In this document: positions 12,850 through 23,900 of the stretch, piece after piece | Numbering within the stretch: the first letter of the stretch is position 1 | How the letters are laid out: each line of letters opens with the position of its first letter | Source: Datnioides undecimradiatus | Lineage: Eukaryota > Chordata > Actinopteri > Lobotiformes > Datnioididae | Reading direction: 5' to 3' | Length of the DNA: 64,000 bases | NCBI GenBank assembly: GCA_008933995.1 | Contig: WARS01000030.1 | Coordinates: 3,611,804-3,675,803, forward strand | Program-made: the position numbers and the translations under genes | Notes under the pieces: model-generated | Database searches by the model: none | The model's input: the letters and a program-made list of their open reading frames with translations, nothing else | What the model was told of the DNA's origin: nothing

Positions 12850-15800
12850 ATGGCTGATTTTGGAGAGATCCTCCAGAATATCGGAGAGTTTGGATTATTT
12901 CAGAAGGTCACCCTTTTTGCTCTTTGCTTCCCAAATGTTATTCTGCCTTTTCACTTTGCCAGTGTATTTTTTACGCAGTCAGACCCAGAGCGACACTGCA
13001 ACACAGACTGGATCCTCAGAGCTGATCCTGACCTGACCACAGATGAGCAGCTGAACCTGACTCTGCCCCGGGAGGAGGATGGGACCTTCAGCAGGTGTCG
13101 GATGTTTGTCCCTGTGGACTGGGACATCAGCGCCATCAGGGAGTACGGACTGAATGAGACCACAGTGTGCCAGAATGGATGGGTGTACAGCAACACGCTG
13201 TATGAAGCTACTATAGTCACTGTTGTAAGTAGTAGGTCTGAATCAATGCCTGTAGTACAAATATTAAAATATCTTAATACAAATGTCAAATCCTAACCAT
13301 TTGGTTTGATGTTTCTTCAGTTTGATCTTGTTTGTGACCATGCAAATTTGTTTGAAGTGGCACAGGCAGTGTTGGCTGGCATTCTAATTGGTTGTCTCTT
13401 ATTTGGACCTTTTGCTGAATCGCAAGTGTGTCTGGTATCATCTTGTTCAGTGAAAATCCATCACAAAAGTCACCTACACATAAAAAAAACCTGCTACATT
13501 TGATGTGTTCCAGGTTTGGCCGTAAACGAGCAGCTCAGATTCCCGTCATTTTGATGCTTGTATTTACCGTAACAACTGGATTATGTCCCAACTTTTATTT
13601 ATATTTGGCCTCCCAGTTCATCGTGGGAATTGGCTAAGGAGGTTATCGACTGAACTGCGTCATATTGGGTACGGTATATTAAATCATCTTACACTCAATG
13701 TTTTACCAGTTTTTGTAAAGCCATTTGTTTGTAAACTATCCAATTTTGGCCTCAGTCAAGATAATAAGGACTTTTAGTATACCTACAACAGAGGGGTTCT
13801 TTCTGGAGCCTCAAAACTGACAAAATGTAGTAAAAGGTCATTGGACAACTTAAAAATAAAAATGAATACAACAATAAGACAATAAGAAATACTTAAAGCT
13901 GTCTGTAAAATCAGTGAATTAAAGGCCCAGAGTGTAGCTTTTAGGTGGATTTCCTGGCAGAAATGTAATTTAATATTCAAAATTATGTTATAATTTTTGT
14001 TTTTTCCCTTAATCTATTTTACTTTCATTTATCTTCTCAGCTGCCACAGTTCCATTTCCACACCACAGCTAAACAGCCAGGGGGATGTGGCTAGCACGGC
14101 TTGGCTCGCTAGCTAGCTAAATGCACAGAAACCTTTTTCAGCTGCCTTTCTATATTAACTTTATTCAACTCATGCCTTTTTCCATTCAGTTCATCAACAG
14201 ATTTGTTGTTTTTCTTTATCTGGTTGGAGTTTAAAGCAAAGGTATAATTTCATTATATTTCTTTTCAAACTCTGGTTTAGCTATTCAACTAAAATAATTT
14301 TTCTTTTTTTTTTTTAACTTGTCTGAGAAACCTTTCCTTACTTCAGTCAGTTTTGAGGCTCTACAGGAGTGGGGATGGTAGGATACTGAACTCAACTCAC
14401 ACTGACTTCCTGTTTGTAGCCACTGAATGGATCGGGGTGTCCAGAAGATCATGGGGAGCATGTGTGACTCAGCCGTTTGGTGCGGTGGGACAGTGCTTCC
14501 TGGCTGGTTTGATCTACTTCATCAGAGACTGGAGACTGGCTCAGCTAGTCATAGCAGCTCTGCATGCAGTGATCGCTGTTTACATATGGTATGCATTACC
14601 TCTCCTTATGAACCTCGTGTGTTTTAAAGGTAAATTGCAGTTTGCTGATGAGTGTCGCTGTCCTTGTTTCTGACAGGTTTATTCCAGAGTCAGCTAGATA
14701 GTTGTTGGATAGAGGCCGGACAGAGGAGGCTAAACAGCTGATTACCAAAGTGGCAGCCATCAACATATGCACTATTCCAGAGTCTCTGCTGGAAAAGGTA
14801 CTTAGCCTTCACAAAAAACATCTTTGTGTCGAGCATTAAATGGAACATGACAATAATAGATAACTGTGCATATTTATAGTGAAAAAACTATTCGTTATCA
14901 AAAGTAAAGTATCTTAAAATGTCTAAAATATCAATACCAGTACAGCATAATGTAGTCCAGTAACATAGCCTTGTTAGAACCTCAGCTACTCACAGCACTG
15001 CGTGTGAGAGAGAGCCTGCAAACACTACAGTCAGTACAGGATTGCAGTGAGTTATTTAGCGTGGAACAGCTTATTGTGCAGGCAGCGTTTCCATTTTAAT
15101 ACTTCTTCACCTCTCTGACACAGCGTGTTGGGTTACATGATGTGCTAACATAAGCAACGTTAGCATGATATTGTGTCCACCCTCTGTGCATTACAGATTG
15201 TTGAGAAAGAAACTGAGAAAAAGGGAGGCGTAATAATTCTTATCCAATCATCTGTGCTTAGGAAGTATTTCTTTACCATAATATTCGCATGGTAAGTTAC
15301 ATTTTATGATACACATAAAAACTAAGACTATACATAAATAATGCATTGAGATTTTCATGTAATTATACATGTTATATCTTTTATATTGAATAATCTGTTG
15401 CTTTTTTCTTCATATGACTAATGTTTGTTTTCTTTTTGAAATCATCAGGTTCTCGTTGAATGTTACTTACTACTGCCTTTCATTCAATGTGGGAAATTTT
15501 GGCTTGGACAGCTCATGTTTGGTCTGACTGAACTTCCGGCTCATATGCTTTGCATCTGGCTGTTAGAGGCGCTGGGGAGAAAAGTGTCACTGATGGCAAC
15601 ACTGCTGATTGGAGGATTCTTGTGTATATTAATCCTAGCTGTTCCTCAAGGTAAAGCACTCTCAGGTGGTGTTTGTCAGTGCACTGCTTTTGGGCTTCTT
15701 TTCTTATCGCTACTGGTCAAATACCAGTGCATATGCACAAGGTCTGTATTAGAGCTTTTCTGCCTGTAAGACACATGGTTAACACGGAGATGGATGATGT

Positions 15801-16573
15801 GTCGCCACTTCCTCTGAAAACAAAATATCCAGCGCTGCCGTTTGGTGCTGGTGATGCATTTTGAACCAGAGTCGGCGCAGTTGAGTTGACAGCTCAGTCG
15901 TGAGCCCACACAAGCTGTTGTAACGTCTCCTTGTTGTAACCTTTTCGTGTTATTTAGGAACTAATTAAAACCAAACTAATCAGAACAATTAACACTTCAT
16001 TGTGCATCAGCATGATAGGAGCTAAAATGACAGAACATTTTTATTTGACATGTTCTTTGGCAAGTGTTTCCAAACACAAAGGGCCCTTTTGTTGTCCATC
16101 TGTATTCAGTCTGTGGGAGAACAGTGCATACTTACAGGTGATTTTCTCCATTGTAAACAATTCATTTTCATCAGACTGTCAGTTTTTGAAAGTTACTGAA
16201 ATTGTTCGACATTTTCGGCAAACTGACAAGCACTTTATTTGAAGCACATTGATGCCTTTTGCACCAGAATCAGGTTTATCGACTTCATTTTTGGTGGCAA
16301 CTTTGACAATCTCCTGACTTTTCATCTAGCGCCATCATTAGGCTAATGTTAGGTTTACCAAATAATTGGGTTTATTATTAAATACCTGCAAAACTGATAC
16401 CATTCCTATCAAGCTCCACACTACTCTCTTGTGCTTTCTGCTAAAGTCAGGTGACAACCATTATAAACACATGCCACTGAAAATATGCACAATAACTAAA
16501 AAGGTCAATATTGAATAAATAAATAAACAATTATTAGCTAGCTAATTGAATACATTGTGGAAAATACATAAAT

Positions 16574-16589
16574 GATATATAATAATATA

Positions 16590-16629
<40 letters not shown>
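16574..16629. repeat. (AT)n-rich microsatellite
   Basis: Alternating TA/AT run inside pseudogene B, in the stretch where exons 8 and 9 should be. Confidence 0.9.
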
Positions 16630-16630
<1 letters not shown>

Positions 16631-16779
16631 ACAATTATAATTGTAACTCAAAATGCTCGCTTTTCAAAAGTCTGCTTCTTATTTCATAACTGCTTATGAC
16701 TAATAACACTTTTGCTCCTCTCTAGTAGCAGTAATCTGGATTGTTCCTTCAAAGGCTCACAGTGTGGCTGTTGTGTCAG

Positions 16780-17035
16780 GACTTAGTCACGAGGAGAGAG
16801 CAGGACCCAAATGCAGACAGGGACAAGGGGCAAAAGATATTTTAATAGTTTATTCAAGAGCTTAGGCTTACGAGTGGTCAAGGCAGGCAGGGTCGAAATC
16901 CAGGTAATCAGTCCAAACATGACATGGTACTCAATAATCCAAAAACCAAAAATCCAAAAAGAGACAGAAATCCAAAATCTCAAAGAACACACAAGGAATC
17001 AGGGCAGACAAATGGAATCTAACATAGCAAGTTGT
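16780..17035. repeat. Possible interspersed repeat fragment
   Basis: Sequence around GAGCAGGACCCAAATGCAGA followed by an AT-rich stretch resembles a type of repeat that recurs in fish genomes. It fills part of the region from which copy B lost exons 8 and 9. No terminal repeats or target duplications were identified, so its class is open. Confidence 0.3.
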
Positions 17036-17521
17036 TAATGAATAACTCTCTGCAGCCAAGGGAGAAGTGAATCAGTTCACATTTCAAGGCTCGTAAATTC
17101 AGTTTTATTTTTGAAACATTGTTCAATACTAGCTACTTGTAATCAGACTGCAAAGTGCTACGTGTCATCAGTATGAAAACACGAATCCTACACTGTTTTC
17201 TGTTTTGGAGGATGATGAAGAAGGACTTCCAAGCAGCTCTATTTTTTTCAATTTAAAAAAAAAAGAGAACAAAATACATTTTACAACAACTATCGCCCCA
17301 CACTGGGACGCTATTGAACTAACATTCACTCCTTTGGATTCTCTTTTCCCACAGAAATAAGACCACCCTGAAGAACCGATGTAAAGCAAACAAGAACGCA
17401 CAAAGCAAATCCACCAAACTGTAGTCTGGAAACTTGTATGACTTCCTTTTAATGTAAATGCCCAAACAACTTATACACGAGCATGAGAGTTGATGTTGAT
17501 ATTCATTTTCTTCAGAATAAA

Positions 17522-18720
17522 AACTAATATTTTGGTAACTTCACTGAGCATTCGCCCAGATCCACCTATTTTCTGCCTCTATAAAGAAATGTTGAATTAC
17601 CATCACACTTACTAGAACTTCCCTCCCCCTTCTGTCTATGTTGGATAAACTTTTGTTTTCTTACAAGCCTCAAACCAAGTGTCAGTTTCACAATATCCCA
17701 AAACCTTATTAGCTGGTAGCTAGAGGTAACTGTCAGCATTCATGCTCACAAGGTGACAAACCCTTGTCCCTTCAGTGACATTATGGCTTTCCCTTTTGTG
17801 CCACCCTCAGGACAAATGTTGTATTTTCAATCTGCCATTTTTTTTAATCTCGAAATAAGATTTAAAATACCCTGTTTACTGTTAGGCATTTCCTGAGATC
17901 CACTTTCCACTTAAACATGATATTTCTCAATAAACAATGTTCAAACTGATGGTGTCAGTGCATTTCTCTGAATATGCCTTTGGAAAATCACAGTTTTCTC
18001 AAATATCATTTTTAATCCAAATATCAAACAGGATTCATCTCTATTCACAGATAATGAGGGTGCTCATCTTGAGCAAATTATTTGCTGTTATTGAAGTGAA
18101 GGATATGACTTTATTCAATAGGAATACTGTTTTTAAAAGAGTAGAGTAGAATTGAGAGTCTCAGTAGTCACACCATATCCTACATAATCATGTCACTTTT
18201 TAATGCAGTGCTGCTTAAGAGATCGAATGTCTTTCAGTGTTGGCTTGTCAGCCTTTCCCTGTTCTCCAGATGATCGGGATTTGTTAGTGGGATCATATAT
18301 TGCAAATTAACTATTGGCCCCCTGAGTTTTACAACAAAGTACAAAGTAATAAACCATGCGTCATCCTTGCTTGTGAATGAGCCTTTTGAGGATGATAAAC
18401 AATCGTCCAATTACGATCTCTAACCAATTAACCTGTGTAATACCAGATGAATGTGAACAGGTGTTGTCTGAGCATTTCATTCATCCCACAGACTTCTGTT
18501 GCTCCTGTCCTGACTTTTTATATTTGTAGCATCAAATTCAGCATAATTAGTGTGTGACTAATGAAGGAAGACTGTCCTCAATCGCTTCAAGGTGTCCACC
18601 ATTGTTACTTTCCACAAGAAACCAGCAGCCTCCTGTTTAAATGGCTACTGGCCTGGACTGACATTAATCGTCCTCAAGTGTATCTAACCACAAGTCAAAA
18701 CCTACATTTGCTACTGCTAC
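17522..18720. other. Intergenic DNA downstream of pseudogene B
   Basis: AT-rich, with no exon, repeat ends or conserved protein frame that I can recognise. Confidence 0.5.
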
Positions 18721-18789
18721 CTTGGACCTGATGACCACCGATGACACCATGTACTTGGTAGCACGCACTGCACTCACCCACTCGTGTTT

Positions 18790-19195
18790 TCAACTTGTTG
18801 AAACTTGTGTCCTCTTCATTGATTTAAGCTCTGTAGTGCTCTTCATTGATTTAAGCTCTGTAGTCAATCCCAGCATCCCTTCAATACCTGTATATAAGCT
18901 TGTTGATCTCGGATCTCCATCTGCAGCCTCTACAACCTCTATTTGACTTAACTGGCAGGCTACGGGTGGCATCACATTTCCTCCTTGTTAATCCTCAAAA
19001 TGGGTGCACCACAGGGCTGTGTGCTCAGCCCCCTGCTGTACTCTCTAGTAGGAGGACTCCCCATCCACATTGATGAAGCTGAGGTTGAAAAGGTCAGCAG
19101 CTTCAAGGTCCTTGGTGCCCACATCACAAGACCGCTCATGGACACTCCATGTGGACACCGTGGTAAAGAGAGGTCGCTGGCTGCTCTATGACAGG
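18790..19195 (+). mobile_element. Degenerate non-LTR retrotransposon (LINE) fragment
   Basis: Frames on the + strand still show reverse-transcriptase-like pieces: an LFIDLSSVVNPSIPS block (compare the common FIDFSSAFNTI motif), GAPQGCVLSPLLYSL, and a later VSSFKVLGAHIT block typical of the RT C-terminal region. Frameshifts and stops separate them. A 27-bp unit is duplicated in tandem at 18812-18864, so LFIDLSSVV occurs twice. It is a short, dead internal fragment without recognisable ends. Confidence 0.75.
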
Positions 19196-19728
19196 ACAGA
19201 TGTAAATCGTGACAGACAGCGGTAGCATCACAAAACATCACTGGCTCCTGCTTGCGACAGTCAGTCATTACCGCTGCTATTGTAAGAGGACTGATGCATA
19301 CCCAATCTGCAATACTTACTCACACACTTTTATTTTTAGACGCAAATCGTCTTTTTGATATCTGTAGCGTTTACCTCACTCCATTTTCATTAAGATATTC
19401 TTATTTTATTTTTCACCTTATATCTATGGCTCATGCTCTAACTGCTGAGTTTTCTCCTCCAGCACATTTGACCCTGTGGTAATCTACATGAATTATAAAA
19501 CTTAAATTGACTAAAACATTTTCATAAAATGCATAGTAGTTTACAGTGAATATAATAAGTTACATATTGCAATACAGTAAAATAAACCTGTAACACATTA
19601 AACTTTTATGGAGCTCATGTTGACTTGCTGTAAGCCACCATCTTGTCTGCTATCAACCACTGTAGCAACTGTTTAGCCTTCTAGCTTCCTAATTAAGTAG
19701 CATTATTGCTTGCTTATTATTAATAATT

Positions 19729-19757
19729 GGGTTCCTAAAGCTGAGCTATAGGAACCC
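19729..19757. repeat. Short hairpin-forming inverted repeat
   Basis: GGGTTCCTA and TAGGAACCC flank an 11-base loop. It sits in AT-rich sequence and looks like part of a repeat; no function is evident. Confidence 0.6.
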
Positions 19758-19866
19758 GATTATCTTTCCAATTATTTACATTTCATTATACTAACTTTGA
19801 TTAGTTTGTATATGTAATCTAAAATATCCCAGAAAGAAATTACAGTAATTGGAGAAACATCTCTTG

Positions 19867-20768
19867 TACAGTGGCAAATATAAAGTGATTCTCAGGAAGT
19901 ATTTAACACCTTCTGGCTTCCATCTGTGACACATTAAAATAACCCCCTAAGTGACAGTATCTTATCAACAGTGTGGCAACATACATGCATCATACCACCC
20001 AAGCTCAGCTTACACAAGCCTCTCACTCAAAAGTCACCATCTGAAAGACGTTGTAAGGGAGGCTACCAGCAATCCAACAAATACATTATTTTCTACAGAG
20101 TTTAGGAACTGAGAGTGGAGTGAAGTTGCACCGGTAGACCGTGTCAAGAGGTCTGTATAAAACTGGTGTGGTTGGGAGGGCGACTAGAATGAAGTCAAAA
20201 TGAAAGAAAAAACACATTGATCAAATTCAAAGCTGTATGTGGGCACAAACTTAACGCTGCCCTTGCCTTACACCATCCTACCTTCCAAACAGTGAAGTAT
20301 GTTGGTGGTAACATTATGCTGTTGGGATGCTTTTGCTCAGCAGGGAATGGGCGTCTTGTTAGAATTGTTGGAAGGGTGGATTGAGCAAAATGCAGAAAGA
20401 TGTTGGGAGAGAATCTGCTTCAGTCTCCTCACAAACTGACACAAGGGTAAAGTCCAGCTTTCAGTGGAGCAATGGCCAAAAGCACGTGGCAAAGCAATGC
20501 TGGAGTGATATGACATTTTTTTGTTTTATACCCATCTCTTTACTCAGCCTTTGTGTGCATCTCAGTTACGCACCTGTAAAATTTTGTGACTGTATCTTAG
20601 ACAGTTGTGACGCTATTGTGTTGACAAATTTTTTACTTTTGTTCCTGATAGACAGAGAGGCAAACAGACAGACATGTAAACACCAAAGTACTCCAAGTGA
20701 AAATAATATGGCTGGTAATAAATCTGATAGCTTTCTATAGAGTAGAATACTTTTGCAAGCCACTGTAA
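19867..20768 (+). mobile_element. Fossil Tc1/mariner-type DNA transposon
   Basis: The left side begins TACAGTGGC and the right side ends GCAAGCCACTGTA, a terminal sequence typical of fish Tc1 elements, giving an element of about 900 bp. Around 20280-20400 the + strand reads [15 protein letters not shown] and GNGRLVRI, which resemble the Tc1 transposase segment KYGGGSIMLWGCF. Several stops and frameshifts make it inactive. It ends 140 bp before the start codon of slc22a13 copy C. Confidence 0.7.
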
Positions 20769-20907
20769 ATGTGTTTTTTGTCCTCTCCAGGTGGCACCAG
20801 TCCAACATCAATCATTAATCTGTGGGCCAAGATTAAATTTAGGCTGAACGTCAACCTATGAAGAAATCAGAGCAAACCATACGCAAAGGCAGATAACTGA
20901 CATCAGC

Positions 20908-23900
20908 ATGGCTGATTTTGGAGAGATCCTTAAGACCATTGGAGAATTTGGATTATTCCAGCAGCTCACTCTGATTGCAGTCTCCTTTCCAAATATAATT
21001 CAGTCTTTTGCCTTAGCAAGCCTTCTTTTTATCCAGTCAGACCCAGAGAGACACTGCATTACAGACTGGATCCTCAGAGCTGATCCTAACCTGACCACAG
21101 ATGAGCAGCTGAACCTGACTCTGCCCCGGGAGGAGGATGGGACCTTCAGCAGGTGTCGGATGTTTGTCCCTGTGGACTGGAACATCAGTGCCATCAGGGA
21201 GTACGGACTGAATGAGACCACAGTGTGCCAGAATGGATGGGTGTACAGCAATACTCTGTATGAAGCCACCATAGTCACTGATGTAAGTAAAGAGTGCAGA
21301 TGTGTGGACGTTGTTTATTCAGTTACCTCTGTGAAACATTTCATTAACGGTGCTATTTTTTAACAGTTTGATCTAGTTTGTGACAGGGCTAACCTGGTGG
21401 CAGTGACACAAACAGTGCTCTTGGCTGGTATTCTTGTTGGCTCCCTAATATTTGGACCTTTTGCTGAATCGTAAGTTTATTTTATGTATTACAACTCAAA
21501 TCAAGTAAATTATATTTAGATTGCCATTCATGTCAGGAGACTTCACATCAATCCAACATTCAGCATCCAGCCTGCTATTTTGAGAGTGAAGAGAATGGTA
21601 TGTAGTATTAGGTTATAGGAGCATACACATAGACATAGACAGACCATAGACATGATGAGTGCTGACATGTTACAGAAACTAAAATTTGTTGTTTTTATTA
21701 GCACTCTCATTAGTAACAGCTCTTAATTTTAAGTCTTTATCACTTTATTCTCGTTTCATACTGTCTATCTATTCTATACTATACTGTGTAATTTTCTTCC
21801 TTTTCTCTTGCAGGTTTGGTCGCAAACGAGCAACTCAAGTTCCTACAGTTTTGGTTTTCATATTTCTTGTAACAACAGCGCTATGCCCCAATGTGTACTT
21901 ATATCTAGTATCCCAGTTCTTGGTGGGATTTGCATCTGGAGGATATCGAGTCAACTGCATTGTACTGTGTATGCATACTGAGTTTCTATTTATAATGTAG
22001 TACCAATCAGATTTTTCCTCATCATTATCTGCTGTTTATATTCTCAATATCTGGTTTATTGAATGTTAATTATGTAAAATCTCCAGTGCAGTTTCCTAAA
22101 GGTCACGTTGATGTCTTGAAATTGTTTCAATTGACCAACAATCTGCTTAAAAAAATATGCACACCCTTTTGCTCGTGTGTAGGGAATAGGTTGAACTGTG
22201 TGCCTCTGCACTGATTTAAGATTCTAACTTTAGCATGTCCGGCTGAGGGCTAAATATGAAGTATGAAGTATGAAGTATTAATATCAAACTTTCATGAGTA
22301 ACATGTTCACCGTGCAGTAGCCTGGATGTTGTCAAAGTTTAGGGGGCACTGACCAAGGAAATTACCAATGAAATAAGGGTCAATACATCATAACATTGTA
22401 ATGCTCTACTCTAAGCAAGTTAAAGCACACTAAAAACCAGCATGTACGCTGTATGATCTTTGGTAAATAGATGCCTCTATCGTATGAATGAATAAGTTTC
22501 AGAGAAGACTGTTTTTTTCCCCCAGATGAACACATTTTTTACTTGTTGGTCTCAAATAATATCCAAAGATGGTCATGGTCACACTTAACAGGTCTCGTGG
22601 GCGAGTCAATTTTAAATGTTCACCATGGCAAATTAAAAAAAAAAAAAAAGGTGCTCGTGAAGTACCCTTATATTTTCAGTTCCTGATAAACCAATATCTG
22701 TCGTGGCTAATAATAGTTCTTTAATATTATCAGAATATCAAATCAAATGCAGTCTATAAGCCTTAGCTGTGACAAAACATAGGCTGCCATTTAATGCTAT
22801 TAGAAACTTAATCATAAGAAATTAATGCATTATAATTATGCCTCCAATTCCCAGGAGACATTCTGGTTTCTGTAGTCTAAATAATAGGTTATTGAAATGA
22901 CATCTTGGTACCCCCTCAGCAACTGTCTGACCACGACTTAGCTTATTAACTTTTATGAAATGAATCTGCAATCATGCAGTTTATAGATATTAGCTAAAAT
23001 GCTGTCTGGACATAAAACACCAATGATAATTCTAAACAATTATCTCTTGGCCTGGATACCAGTTTCCTGTTAGACGTGTTGAGAGTTGATAGTTCTTATC
23101 AAGTTATCTTATCTTATCTTTAAAACTCAGACCAACTGATGCATTAGCTTAATTAACTTGCTAGCTAACTGTTGCTAACCAGATGCAAAAAACTCAAGGA
23201 ATCAAATCAAATCAAGAATCCCTTGTTTCAGAAACGTGTAGCAAAATTTAGAGAGTTTGTTGTTCATTTAAACCAGAGATTTCATCATACAAAAAATGAC
23301 AAATTGTTACATGACTTCAAAAAATGTAAAGTTGGACATAATGTAAAGTGACCCATGGAAGTCATACATAAGTAGAGTAGCAACAAGTAGGCTGCTGTGG
23401 AAGTTTGTTGTACTTTATGCCCTAATCAAAACCTTTATTCTTTTACAGTACTTGTTTAACTCATGTAGCTCTTTTAATATGATGGATGACAAATTCTATA
23501 ATTTCTATTTTTATATTGCAGCCACTGAATGGATCGGGGTTTCCAAAAGGTCATGGGGAGCATGTGTGACTCAGCTGTTTGGTGCAGTTGGACAATGCGT
23601 CCTGGCTGGTGTGATCTATGCTGTCCGTGACTGGAGAGTGGCCCAACTGATTGCAGCAGCTCCAGTTGCATTGGCCGTTATCTACATATGGTATGCACAG
23701 TTCCTTTTTATTGCACTTTATTGTTTTATTTGTATATTCCTTACTATTTCAACCATTGCTTTCCTTGTTTCTACCAGGTTTATTCCAGAGTCAGCTAGAT
23801 GGTTGATGAATAGAGAGCGGATAGAAGAGGCTAAACAGCTGATTGTCAAAGCAGCAGCAATCAACAAACGCACTGTCCCAGACTCACTGTTGGAAAATGT

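Larger units (their letters stand above)
12850..17424 (+). pseudogene. slc22a13-like copy B, pseudogene
   Basis: Collinear with copies A and C but broken. Exons: 12850-13224 (intact), 13321-13421, 13514-13668, 14420-14588, 14677-14797, 15197-15291, 15449-15650 and a terminal exon 17355-17424. Lesions: an in-frame TAA at 13635-13637 where copy C encodes ASGGYR; a TAG at 14699-14701 replacing the Trp codon of ESARW; a 13-nt deletion near 15510 in the TM7 exon, which is 202 nt instead of 215; and no trace of exons 8 and 9 between 15650 and 17355. The exon 2 donor is GC (GCAAGT) where A and C have GT. The terminal exon keeps an acceptor and ends SKSTKL-stop, like NKSTRL in copy A; AATAAA lies at 17516-17521. 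It cannot give a full carrier; a secreted or one-TM fragment is conceivable but unsupported. Confidence 0.9.
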
